This document shows, piece after piece, positions 49,659 to 61,427 of a stretch of 64,000 nt of DNA. Both the position numbers and the translations under genes were made by a program. Source of the stretch: Eleusine coracana subsp. coracana (lineage: Eukaryota > Streptophyta > Magnoliopsida > Poales > Poaceae); assembly GCA_032690845.1 (NCBI GenBank), contig CM064420.1:62546707-62610706 (forward strand), in the 5' to 3' direction. Under the pieces are notes generated by a model. It saw nothing but the letters and a program-made list of their open reading frames with translations. It was not told where the DNA came from and ran no database searches. Within the stretch, counting starts at the first letter, position 1, and every line of letters starts with the position of its first letter.

Positions 49659-51310
49659 ACTGACCCTGTAATAGATAAGAGTGAACAAGGTCTTAGGATA
49701 CAACAGGGAAGGATAAAAGGAGGTTTGGATAACAATTTGAGGTAAAAATATAAAAATAGGTGTTCTCTGGAAAAACCGGTACCACCGGTTTGCCAAACCG
49801 GTGCCTCCGGTTTTCACAGAGAAAATCTATGCTCATAGTTTTATCTAAAATTGTTCTAGGTAAATACTAGGCATGAGCAATACTTGGAAACAATGCTAGG
49901 ATAATATGAATCAAAGAATCAATCAAAATCTTGAACTAGGGTTTCTCTACCATAACCGGTGCCTCCGGTTTGCCAAACCGGTCCCACCGGTTTTCACAGA
50001 GAAAACCTAGGTCACGAATCCGATCGATTTGTCTAAGTAGTGCGGGATTGGTTGCTAGGGTAGGCTCTAGGACAATCTTGGAGGCAATGTACCAAAGAAA
50101 AAATTGACTCTACCAAAGGTGCTAAGAGATCAAAACATGAGATCATAGGCACCTTTGGAGAGGGGAAACTCAAAGCCGGAGGTAGAAACGGTGCCTCCAA
50201 TCTTAGGGCACAAAGATCCACCCCAGAATCGAAGATCTACATAGAGAGACCTTGAAATCACCAATGGAGAGGAGAGGAGGCTGCAACACGGTTGTTTTGG
50301 GGGAAGGAAAACAAATGAGGATGAAGGGGTAACTTTTGGGCTCGGGCTGGTCAACAAAACCGGTGCCACCGGTTTCCCAAACCGGTGCCTCCGGTTTTGT
50401 CAGGATTGAACAAAACCAGATTGAGTGGAGATCTTCAATGAATATTGCTTCCAAGCCTTGAGTACTTTGCATTTTCCTTTGTAGATCAAATCCTTGAGAT
50501 TTATGATGGAGAATATGATGGTGATCAAGACTTGAACGGTAATGGAAATTAGGACTTGAGAGAGACGATCGTACTAATTGTGGTTAGACAACAAGCAATT
50601 AAGATGAACAATAACCACAAGTAGCACGACATGATCACAAAGATCAAGAATCAAATATTTTTAAAACCACTTAGGACAAAGCATTAAATAAATTTTTGAA
50701 AATCTGTCCTAACTCACAAAGAGTATGCTTATGACATGAGTCACATACATACCAAGGCACTTCCTATCACATGGATTCTATATGTAGAAAGAAAGAATAA
50801 GAGAAATTTAGGAAGACATACCTTTGGCAGTAATTGTCCTTCTCCAACTAATGAAGAGGACCACCAAGATTTACTAGTGCTTATTGTGTCTTTTACCATT
50901 AATGTCAACTCTCCAAAAATAACACTTTATGCATCATTTCTGCTTGATCTCAGCATTAGGCATCATTCATCATAACTTATTTCACATTGAGACTAATCAC
51001 AAGATAACTCAAGAAAAACATTAGTCTCCTTTTAACCTAAGATATAAAATGAATTTCCCCCTAAATATGTGCACCAAATCTTTTCGATAATTTGTGGTAT
51101 GTACACAAGTTCTATTCGGAACATGGAGAGGTTCAAGTTATATCTTGGTCAAGGTGGGAAGTTAAAACCAAGAACGGGAAACAAGACAAGGAATACTCAC
51201 AACTACAAAGGTTCATCAGGAGAAACCGGACCCTCCGGTTTGCCAAACCGGTGCCACCGGTTTTTCCTGATTCCCTATTTCTTCACATCATCGGATATGT
51301 TCGATGGGTA

Positions 51311-51378
51311 TCGGACTTGTCCGATGACACAAGGTGGCAGGGCCACTGTAGTCCGATGGTCTTGTCCGAGACGTCGGA
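51311..51378. repeat. Second dyad motif cluster, TCGGAC/GTCCGA, in element A
   Basis: Contains TCGGACTTGTCCGA (51311-51324), a perfect palindrome, plus GTCCGATGG, CTTGTCCGAGACGTCGGACA and related words, right next to the module at 51391. A similar cluster is found in element B near 57745-57855. Confidence 0.75.
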
Positions 51379-51819
51379 CAAGTCTGGGAAACCGGTCCCA
51401 CCGATTTGATAAACCGGACCAATCGGTTTTCCCGAGTCCTTAATTTTCTGATTTTTCATAGAATTCTTTTCCTTCTTGCTTTGTGTTGCTTTCTTGGTTT
51501 CTTGTTTGTGCTCCTCCATCCTGAGAGATATTTACAAAACAAATTTTCTCCAAGGGAGACATTAATTGCATCTCTTTTACAAAATCATTCATGCTCGTAT
51601 ACTTGAGAGCATTCTACAAGTAGGAGCATGAACTTGTGGGATCATTGCTGCAGGAATAAGGAACAAGACAAAGCGTGTTTAGTGATACTTATTCTTTTCT
51701 TTGATATCATTGATGTAGATAGCATTTGAATGTCTCCATGCTTGGCAAGTTTGCATGTTGTTCCATCATTCTTGTGCATGCCAAGTCATCAATGCATCAC
51801 ATGCAGCTTATGAGCACTT

Positions 51820-53593
51820 TCAAGCACATTTTGGTACCCAACGCTTGTTGGGTCCTTGAGAGTTAGTCAAACAAGAGTTTGGCACCCAAGTAGACTTTGT
51901 GCTAGCAATAGGTGAACTAATCACCTTGATAGCACAAGTGTCATTGTTGGCCTTAATAGATACAAAATCATAATTGACCAACTTGGAACTAAGAACTTGA
52001 GTCAAAGGGCAATCCTTACTAAGATGTCCTTTGTCCCGATATGTGTAGCAAGTTTGGTGCTTGATTCTCTTGGACTTGTCAACAATTCTCTTATTGATGT
52101 TTCTATTCTTGTCCATGTGTCTTGTGTATGTTGACACAACGCCTTTGTCCAATTGCTTAATGGGATGAAGCTTTTCTGCATAAATCGGTGCCACCGGTTT
52201 GGCAAACCGGTCCCTCCGATTTTGACAGACTTGCTTCAATCTTGTTTGTCTTGGACATGAGGCTATCTTGTGTCCTTTCTCTTTGCATCCAAAGCATCTT
52301 CTCTGAGATAGGCTTCTTTGTCTTCTAGAGAGTGTAGTTTGACTATTTTTTCTTAATGGGCATTCCGAGGCAAAATGTCCCATTGATGAACACTCGAAGC
52401 ACTTTATGTGTACTTTCTTCTTGATCTTTTGCTTGTTGCTCTTGTCATGAACTTTGTTCAAGCCAGTGGGAAAGCTTTTGACACATGTGGCGGTTGATCC
52501 CTTCTCAAGCTTATTCACCATGCTATCACGGTTATCTTGAGATGGTTGTACATGGCCTTTGCCTTTTAATCGACTTAAGTCCATGTTTAGCCTCTGAACT
52601 TCCCTTTTGAGGTAGTCATTTTCACTTGCAATGAGTTCATCACAAGTTTCTATAAATACTTGCTCATCATTTGATGGCTTTGCTTGAGAGCAACAAGTGT
52701 TAGCACAAGATAAAACAATTGATTGTGTTGTACATGTGCATGTGTGAGGTTGAGAAGATTTTACCACAGTAAGTGCAACCTCATGAGTTGTTTCTAGCAT
52801 GGTATATGAGTCAATGAGCTTCTCATGTGAGCATAGAAGATCACCATATCTTTCTTGCATTTTCTTATGCATACTAGCAAGCTTTTAAAACTCACCCATG
52901 ATCATTTTGTTTCCTTCCTCTAGCTGTGCTACATAAGAAGATTTGTTAGTAGCACTAGTATGATCATTCCTTGAGTTGTCAACCTTTTCAACTAAGGATA
53001 CATGAGACTTCCTTTGTCTCTTGGCCATGAAGCAAAATGATGTTTTATCATCTAAACATGAGCTTCTTGGTGACATAGACTCTTCTCTTGGTCTAAATCT
53101 ATAACTAGAATCTTCAACTTGATCATTTACAGAAATAGTTTCTGTTCTGCCAAAACTGGTGCCTCCGGTTTGGGAAACCGGTGCCACCGGTTTTCCCAGA
53201 TTGGCAGTTTGAGTCTTTTCTTCTTGATTATTGGAATCATCATATACTCTTGAATCCTATTCCACATAGCATGAACATTCTTCAACTTATATATCTTGTC
53301 AAATACATCCCTACTTAATGCACCAAATACGTCATTGGTAGCTTGGGCTTGGAGATGTAGGCATTTTTTTGTGCTTGTGTGGTAGATTCCCTGTCAATGT
53401 TATAAGAAAAACCTACATCCACAACCCACCAAATTTTGGGACTCATCTCCCGAAAATATGAGATCATCTTAGGTTTCCAATTAGCATAGTTTGTGCCATC
53501 GAAATAAGGTGCCTTGTATGAAGGTTGAGAAATGATAGAGAACGAGGCACTAGAAAAACCATAGGGAATTTGACACATTTTACCTAGCGACAT
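51820..53593 (-). pseudogene. copia-type gag of element A, broken
   Basis: Starts with an ATG at 53593 (MSLGKMCQIPYGF) just after the primer site. The N-terminal part has YFDGTNYANWKPKM, the recognisable opening of copia-type gag (UBN2). A frame change near 53320 and an in-frame TAA near 52885 break it. The 3' part (52872-51820) has a coiled-coil-like stretch, two CCHC knuckles (CFECSSMGHFASEC, CFGCKEKGHKIASC), a third in which the second Cys is Tyr->Arg-shifted (CYTYRDKGHLSKDC), and the GPNKRWVPK end that normally leads into protease in copia polyproteins. Here the frame simply stops. Modules at 53155 and 52184 lie inside it. Confidence 0.75.
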
Positions 53594-53633
53594 GATCGAT
53601 TCTCCAACTGGTTAGGCCTAATAAGGAGATTAG

Positions 53634-53646
53634 GCTCTGATACCAA
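53634..53646 (-). promoter_or_regulatory. Primer-binding site of element A
   Basis: TTGGTATCAGAGC on the minus strand, one base from the 5' LTR, a perfect match to the usual initiator-methionine tRNA primer site of plant copia elements. Confidence 0.9.
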
Positions 53647-53647
53647 T

Positions 53648-55706
53648 TGAAAGTCCCTTGATGTCGCCTAGAGGGGGGGGGGGTGAATAGGCGTTTCTGA
53701 AATATTAACAAAAACTCGCAGCGGAATTAAAACTGTCAAAACCAGTTGCACCGGTTTAGCAAACCGGTTACACCGGTTTTGTCAGAGAGCTTGGATCAAA
53801 TAGTTAAATAAGAAAAGCAACCAAGCTCAAGAGACAAGCAAGCTATAAAAGCAAACACAGGAACTACCTCTATTTGATTCACAAAGAACCTACACAATAT
53901 AGCAATAACCAAAAACCGGTCCCACCGGTTTGGGAAATCGGACCCACCGGTTTCCTCGGGGCAGAGAGAATAAAACAGTAAATTACAACGTCCCACTTAG
54001 TTCTAGCAAGGTTAATGAATCCTAGAGAGCATGCAAGAACTAGCACAAACAATCACAAGGAAAGACAAGCACCACTACTCATGCAACCTATGAATCAAGA
54101 ACAAATAAAGCAAGAACTTTATGAAAGCAAACCAAGTGAAGCACATGGAGATTTGTTTGCCGAAGTTCAGATTCACACTGTGAACCCTACGTCTCCGTTG
54201 AGGAAGCTTGAGCTGCTCACAAGGCATACTCCAAGCCGGGTCTCTTTCAACCGCTTTCCCCGATCCACTATCTTTGCTTCTTTCCTTGCGAAGGCGAAGC
54301 GGACCTTCACAAACTTTCGCAAGGCTCACCACAAGCTTGGGAGCTCTAGGGCGACGCCTAACCGACTAGGAGGATTGACCTCCAACAGTAACAAATGCTT
54401 CACGGATTTGCAACGCGATGTTCAAATGCTCAAGTGTTGGATTTTCGCTTTTGTGCTCTCAATCTCAATCCCTCTCAACCCAATGCTTAGGATTTATCAT
54501 AAATCACTCAAACCTCACAAAGAGGTGTTGGGGAGAGCTCTACAAGGCTTTGGATGTATTTTCTTCGTGCACACAATCAGTAGCATACAAAGGAGGGGGG
54601 AAGGAAGTATTTATACTTGTCCCCCAAAAACTAGCCGTTATATTGAACCAGTCAAAACCGGTTACACTGGTTTCCCAAACCGGTGCCACCGGTTTTCCTG
54701 AACTAGCCGTTAGTGGTTTGAACCAAAACCGGTTCCTCCGATTTGGTAAACCGGCTACACTGGTTTTCCCTGATACAGTGAGAGTTAGTGTGAGTGTAGG
54801 TGTTGTGTTTCTCTCATCTCACTTGGGTTTTTCTTTGAGCATTGAGACATTAAATGCAAACCATGTAGCATCCCTCTTGATAGAGCGGCATGCCTAAACT
54901 CAAGATTAAATAAAAAGACAATTCTTCTTCTTGAGCTTGCATGATAATGAATTTTGCCACTTCTTCTCTTTTAGCTTCATGAGGGCTGCCACATGTGCTT
55001 TTGCTTAGCATCATCACCTAGAGCTTGTGACATGGAAACTCTTCATCTATCATATCCATTTCTTTCTGTTTGTTCACAAGTCACATTATATCTTTATATT
55101 TCAATAATGAATAATACTTGGAAATGTATGACCACATATAGCTTGATCGGTCCATCACGATTGCGCTCCACCTGCCCTTCACCATGGCTTGGGTCCCTCG
55201 GCGCCAAGACTCCATCTTGCCCTTCTCCTGTCCATGGTCCATCGTGGCCAAGTCATGTCAATCCTTCACCATCTTGCTATCTTGAGCCACACATAATTTT
55301 GTATCATCGTTATGCCTTCTTTTGAATTCATGTTTGAAGTATTCATTTGATCAAGTTGCTTTCAAGATTAAATGCCATAGAGAAATAACACTCGATCACT
55401 TCTTTTTCTTGACAACACCAATTTGTTGAGACCATCTCATATCAATGGTTTTCATGTCTCATATTTACTTCAAATCTTGGCTTGTCATAGTATTGCTTAT
55501 ATGAACCTATTTATTTGACACTTCACCATTTCATCACATAGGCCCATTTTCCTTACACAATCGTACATCTTGAAGATGATCATTTGTATCAATGCAACGT
55601 ATGTTCTTCATATACAACCTGCTCATATACTCACTAAGAGGACTAGTTCTTTAATCACGTTGTCATACAACCACCAAAACCCACTAGGGGCATAGATGCA
55701 CTTTCA
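53648..55706 (-). repeat. 5' LTR of element A
   Basis: 2059 bp, almost identical to 45273-47331 without net length change. Modules at 53741-53777, 53915-53951, 54657-54693 and 54728-54764. The near identity indicates a younger insertion than element B. Confidence 0.92.
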
Positions 55707-56974
55707 GATGATATAGGCCGGAGAGGTGCATGGGGAGGAGGGTCTTCCTTTGGAAATTCCATTTTTGTCACTTCCTCAATCATGAACATGAGGTATGGAG
55801 CAAAAGCACAAGTCTTGAGAGGGGTCATGGATATGCTCTTGATCTCCTCCCAAATGTAATATATCACACTGAATGGTGGTGCTCCATCTCTCATTGTAGC
55901 CAGCAAGTCTCTTGCATAAGAAGAAATATGTGAAGGATCTCCATCTCTTGGTGCAAGAGTTTTTCTGAAAAGGCGGTTCAAGACTAAGTAGAAGGTGTAC
56001 ATGTTGGTGATGGTACCAGCATGCACTACTTCACCTCGTGGATACATGAAGCTCATCTCTTTCACATCAAGTGGATTCCGAAGATGAATTTTCTCTCGAT
56101 TGTAATCTCCTCTCTCATAGCCAAAAAGATTGGCAAAATCTGCATAGGAGATTTCATACCAGTGACCTTCTATCATCCAATACATTTTTCTAACATTTCC
56201 AGCTTCCTCAATGAACAAGGTTGCATAGAATTGGGTTATTGTCTCCTTGTTCCAATGAAATTTGAAACCCATCATCTTCTTTATGTGTGTCCTCTCATAA
56301 GCTGCAGTTACTTGATTGAAGGTTGGGTCATCATAGTGAGCTATCCAATCCCAATCCACCCACTGAGATTCGTACACTTGTCTTTTCTTTGTCATGATGA
56401 CAGTCTCATAAAAATCTTGCTGAAACAATATGTGGAACCGATAGTCAGTTGCACTTTTTTGCAGTCTTCTAGGATTTTTCTTGCTTTCCTTTTTCACTTC
56501 CTTTGTTGCACCTTTGCTTTTATAGTTTGTTGGCTGATATCCCATAACCTTAAATGGAGTTCTTATAAAAGGCTTATCCTGAAATTGTGTCTTTTGAACT
56601 TGACTAGCAATCTCCCTTTCCTCATTTTCTTCCTCATCATCTTCATTTCCGACAATATTAGCGATGTCATCATCATTTATGTCACTCTTGCTCTCATGAG
56701 CAGCCATCTCTTCCTCCTGTGCTGTGACACGAAAAGTCTCATCCTCAATCTCATCTTCCTCGTCATCACCACTAGATTCCTTACTACAAGCCTCATATAT
56801 TTCCTCATCTTCCTCAGCAACTATTTGATCAATATCCATGCTAGCTCTGCTGAGATCCCTGTGAATTGTGGCTCTTTGAGATATGTGGGGAGTAGTTGTA
56901 GAGCCACTAGCCTCGTGATCATGCTTTTCTTTCTTTGTCCTCTCTCTTTCATAAGTTCGATGATAACGATCCAT
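55707..56974 (-). pseudogene. Element B ORF2, upstream part (unrecognised protein)
   Basis: Open from the ATG at 56974 (MDRYHRTYERERTKKEKHD) to the point where element A interrupts it at 55706. An acidic low-complexity stretch (DDEEDEIEDE, EDDEEENEER) comes first. A folded-looking region follows with YRFHILFQQDFYE, FNQVTAAY, FYATLFIEEAGNVRKMYWM, GHWYEISYADFANLFG and MYPRGE. It is clearly homologous to ORF2 of element A. It loosely recalls the retroelement ORFs annotated in grasses as putative plant transposon protein; I cannot confirm this, and function is unknown. The rest of the frame continues at 45272 beyond element A. Confidence 0.65.
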
Positions 56975-57744
56975 TGAGCCTTTCCTGAGACCAAAGAGTA
57001 TATAACACAAGTGTAAAGCTCCAAGAATAGGAATGATACGAAAGGAGTCAATTGGGAGCACAAACTGAAACAAATTCAGTTTCTGGGTAGCCACTCCGGT
57101 CTAACCGGTGTGACCAACCGGTCTGACAGGTTGTGCCCAAACATGGACTTTTCACGGCTGGAGATAGATTTCCAATTAAACAAGATTTTCAAGGAATTTT
57201 GACATATGCCAGGAATTGGGTCATTTTAAGAATAGCAACATTATTCAGATCACCAAAACAGTAACTTTTCTTTGTAGACCGGTCTGATCGATGTGAGCAA
57301 CTGGGCTGACTGGTATGCGTAGAAAAAATTATGTTTCATAAATTTGCATAATGTCAACAATGCCAATAAACAACCTAGCAAGGGAAGGTTCTAGGCATAC
57401 TTGGAGGTGAATCCACTATGAATATTTTTAAGGAACATCCTAGGAGAGGAGATCGGAGGGGAGCACTATGAGAATACCTTGAGAGGAGAGAGGAAATGGA
57501 CTTGGAGAAGAACCAGCCTGAAATCCGGCCTGACCGATGGAGGAGCAGCCAAATCCCCTTTAGAAACAATGGATTCCATGGAGGAATCAAGAGATCACCA
57601 TGGGAAGACTTTCACCGTGAGGAAAGAGGTGCAGGAGGTGAGAGAAATGAATGTGGCACTGTTTTGGAAGGAGGTAGTCACGGGTTAACTTAAAATCCAA
57701 GGAAACCATCTGACCGGTTGAAAAACTGGTCTGACCGATGAGTG

Positions 57745-57855
57745 ATCATAGGACATGTCTGATGATTATAGGACAAGTCCGATGAAAAGGGGTGACAAGC
57801 TTACTGGAGTCCGATAGACTTGTCCGATGCATCGAACAAGTCCGATGATTTTCTG
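57745..57855. repeat. Second dyad motif cluster, TCGGAC/GTCCGA, in element B
   Basis: Words such as GGACAAGTCCGATG, GTCCGATAGACTTGTCCGAT and CATCGAACAAGTCCGATG, related to the cluster at 51290-51380 of element A and likewise next to a 37-bp module (57704). Confidence 0.7.
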
Positions 57856-59460
57856 CTGGGACAAAGGATTTTGGCTAAGAAAAAAAGGAATTTTGGCTCT
57901 TGGTTCACTTCTACTTCATACTTTTGTGTCCCTCCTTTTTTTTGTCACTTCTTAGACGAGATCTCAAATTTGAATATTATTGAGTCCTTCCATTTCAAAC
58001 ACCTTTGGACTTTGTTTCAGTTCAACCTTAGAGATAAAGATATCCAGGGAATATATGAATATGTGAACTTGAGAGGCATCTCTTCAATCATGGCTAGCCA
58101 ACAAGCAATAAGGGAGAACAATAGCCATGATAGAATTCATACGGTCACAAAGACCGAGAAGACCCAAATATTTTTGAAAACCACATAACCTAACAATTCT
58201 AGATAGATTTTCCAAAATACCTATACTAGAACACTTTAGGAGCAAGAAGTATCCAAGAAGTCGTTTTAGCTTATTTAGTTTATACCTCTCTATTCAAACA
58301 ACTCTTGACCTAACATATGTCAAGCTTCATGGATAAGGTATAAATAAAATAAAATATCTAAAATACTCAAACTCATTAAGTGACAAACACTCAACAAGAC
58401 TTGGATAATTATAAGCTCAAAACACACCCTAATCATGCAGAGGCCTAGATGCTCAAGATATTAAAAAGCAACTGAACTATAAAACAAACCTTTGTCATAC
58501 GTCACAATTTCTTCATTTCGGTGAAGAATAACCAATAACTTGTGCCATTTTCAATAATGAACTTGCCATCTCATCCAACTAAAATTTAACTCCTTAAGTG
58601 AATGATGAGAGGCCCAAGTGGTACAAGCTCTCATAAGTATAATGCATGTACTTGATATATTCGAGAATAAGGATCAACATGCATTCCTTGACACCGCTGC
58701 TGGAATTTGAATTAAGCATTCTTTTCTGCTTCCCGTGGAGACGAACTCTCTTATTATGAGACTATGCAATCACTTAGATGAGAAGATTAGTCCCATAAAC
58801 CAAAGTTATAGAGTAGACTCCCCCTTGATACATGCTAAGCTTTTTGAATTTGCTTTGTTTAAGCATGATTACTCAATGAGGAGTATCAAGGAGTCTAAAC
58901 GATACCTTGGTCACAAATGTGTAATAAGTATGAGCAGATGATATACAAGAGGATACTTACAAACATTCATACACATAGTGTGGAGTTCAAGAACCATAGT
59001 GAATATTTCAGATTGTCTAGCAATTTTATCTTCTTGACCACCAGCGCTAGGACTTTCCAATTGACTTCAACCGGTCTGACCGGTAACATACACCGGTTTG
59101 ACCGGTCTCTCTTAGGTCATTTCTTCATTTTGTTGATTCTTGCTCTATTTCTTTTTCACATGTCCATGTGATGCTTTATCTCTGTCAAAATGAATACCTT
59201 GCACTACAAGAGAGCTATTAAGAGCATCATATGGTACAAATAGATAATAGTAGGAATGGTTATAGCATGAATGTCTTATGAGATGAACAATTTAAAGCAA
59301 AATATTCATGAGCAGAGACATAGTTCAAAACTTATCTGTTTTGGGATACTATTGGATCATCATGATTAAGTTCATTTCATGCTTGACAACTTGAGTGTTA
59401 CTCCACTTCTCTTGGTGTGTGTCAAGCCTCCAATGTATCTCATGGTCCCTGCAAGCTCAA

Positions 59461-61426
59461 TCATGTGTTCTTTGGTACCCAAGACTTGTTGGGTCCTTCA
59501 AGGTTAGATAACAATGATTTTGGCACCCAAATAACTTTAGTGCCAACATGAGGTGAACAAATCACCTTTGTAGCACCACTAACCATTTTTTTTGCCTTGC
59601 TCATTAGAAATAGAATTGATCACTTTAGCCTTAGTTGTGTTACCATTTGAACAATCCTTGCTTAGGTATCCTTTGAGTCGACACGCGTAGCATGTTCTTC
59701 TTTTGATATTGGGGATGATCTCCTTTTCTTGTTTTTGTTGTGCCTTTATCAATCCTTGCCTTGTTCTTGATGCAACTCGGCCATTTGTGATCATGTCCAT
59801 TTTATGGCCAATAATAGTGCTAGACCGGTCTGACCGGTTGGACATACCGGTCTGACCGGTTTGGCCTGTACATTTCTGTCTAGATGGGGAATGTGGACAA
59901 GACATGATCATATGACCTTTATTCTTGCATCCATAGCACACAATGGGATTGATGAGCTTTCTTTGTCTTCTTGAGAGTCTTGCTTTGCTCTCAATCTTGG
60001 CGGAGCACATAAATGAATAATGACCCATATCAGAGCACTTGAAGCATTGGATATGATCAAAATTCTTCCTTCTTTGTTCTTTCTTCTTGTGATGAAGAGA
60101 CTTATTATTTTGCTGAGGAGTAGGCCCTGTGACCGTTGTTCCCGCCTCAAGCTTCTTCACCATGTTGTCACAGTTATCTTGAGGTGGTTGCACTTGGACC
60201 ATGCTCATCAACTTGATCACTTCATTTTCAAGTCTCTTGACTTCTAGCTTGAGTTGATCATTTTCTTGAGCTATAAAGTCATCACAAGATTCTACAACAA
60301 CTGGTTCAACATTTGAATGTTGGCTTTGAGAGCAACAAGGATTAGCACAAATAAATTCAATAGACTTTTGTGAGCATGTGCATTTTTGTGTGAGAGGTTG
60401 ATGAAATTATACTGATGTCAACACAACCTCATGAGCAACTTGTAGCATAGCATGTGAGTCTTGGAGCACTTCGTGAGAGCACATAAGCTCTTCATGATGT
60501 TTTTGCATAGTCACATGCTTGCTAGTGAGCACTTCAAGATCATCCTTGAGATCAATATTCTTTTGCTTTAGAGATGCTGCACAAGAAGAAGCATTAGTAA
60601 CACTAGTATATTTCTTCAATAGTTCTTCATATTTACCAACCAAGGAAGCATGCGAGTTGTTGAGTTTCCCATGCTCTTCATTTAGAGCTTTGAGCTCTTC
60701 CATTTTCCCAATGAGAAAATCTTCTTGTTTCTCTAACTGAATATCTTGCTCTCGAATCCTTCCTACGATCTTCATAACTTTGAACAAGTCTTTCTTGCTT
60801 ATGTTGTCAAACTCAAAGTCATCATCTTCACTTTCACTCTCATCTTTCTTGGTTTGCTTCTTCTTTTGCTTGGCCATGAAACAAGTACCATAACCCTTGT
60901 GCAAGGATTGTGATGTTGATTCTTCACTTGGTCGATGTCGCTTGTTTTTATTGAGCTGAGAAGTTGTTTGTTTGTTCACACCGGTATGACCAACCTGTCT
61001 GACCGGTTGAAACAAACTTGCACGTCTAGCACTGTCTTGGCTTGCTGTGGACTTTGAATATTTTACTCTAAGAGTGTTCCACAGCACATGAGCATCTTTT
61101 AGGAAACCATGCTCCTTATAGATCTTCATCTCAAGATCTACACTTACAACACTCAACAAGGCATTAGTAGCTTGAGCATTTTGTTGCAAGCATTTTACTT
61201 CCTCATCGGAGCAACTATCCCAACTAAAATTTAGGGGACAAATGCTTACATCCACAATGCTCAATAAAATAGGATCAATAGCCTTAAGTACTTCTAGCAT
61301 GCATTTACACCAAGACACATAGTTAGAGCCATCAAGCAAAAGAGGTTCTAGATAATTTTCACCTTCCAATGATATCCTTTTCTCACGGCAGTTAAGCTTA
61401 GATGTGAGTCCAGGCTTTGATACCAA
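59461..61426 (-). pseudogene. copia-type gag of element B, broken
   Basis: The reading frame begins right at the primer site but has no ATG before residue 40 or so, so the original start seems lost. The N-terminal part resembles the copia gag/UBN2 family (LLLDGSNYVSWCKCMLEVL, DAHVLWNTLRVKYS). A coiled-coil-like Lys/Glu/Leu-rich middle follows, then CCHC zinc knuckles (CFKCSDMGHYSFMC, CYGCKNKGHMIMSC, CYACRLKGYLSKDC; the last has Tyr in place of the usual His), then the WVPK...GPNKSWVPK end typical of the copia gag-pol junction. One in-frame TAA at 60407-60409 and a frameshift in an A run near 59587 disrupt it. Pol does not follow. Confidence 0.75.
61414..61426 (-). promoter_or_regulatory. Primer-binding site of element B
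   Basis: TTGGTATCAAAGC on the minus strand, one base from the LTR. It resembles the complement of the initiator methionine tRNA 3' end (TGGTATCAGAGC) with one G-to-A change. Confidence 0.75.
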
Positions 61427-61427
61427 T

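Larger units (their letters stand above)
47636..53191. repeat. 37-bp modules, interior of element A
   Basis: Seven full modules: 49775-49811, 49955-49991, 50359-50395, 51225-51261, 51391-51427, 52184-52220 and 53155-53191. Two lone 15-bp units lie near 47636 and 47836. Units are of the type ACCGGTGCCACCGGT or ACCGGTGCCTCCGGT, and spacers are always 7 bp of the form TTNNNAA (TTGCCAA, TTCCCAA, TTGGGAA, TTGATAA, TTGGCAA). Flanks often extend the symmetry, for example TCAGGA before and TCCTGA after the module at 51225. Confidence 0.9.
45273..55706 (-). mobile_element. LTR element A (copia-gag type, non-autonomous) inserted in element B
   Basis: A 10,434-bp element with two LTRs of identical length (2059 bp each, 45273-47331 and 53648-55706, constant offset 8375, few substitutions by eye). 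Flanking pentamers GATGG and GATGA differ by one base and fit the expected 5-bp duplication. Minus-strand orientation: primer site at 53634-53646, broken copia-type gag, ORF2 in the place of pol, polypurine tract at 47332-47346. Its LTR ends (TGAAAGTCCCTTGATGTCGC and GCACTTTCA) are clearly related to those of element B. No pol domain is visible, so proteins of a helper element would be needed for its spread. Confidence 0.9.

Noticed and set aside
56021..56977. 318-codon plus-strand open frame
   Set aside because: It is the antisense shadow of ORF2 of element B; its Phe/Ile/Leu/Ser-rich translation is typical of the complement of a Glu/Lys/Asp-rich coding strand.
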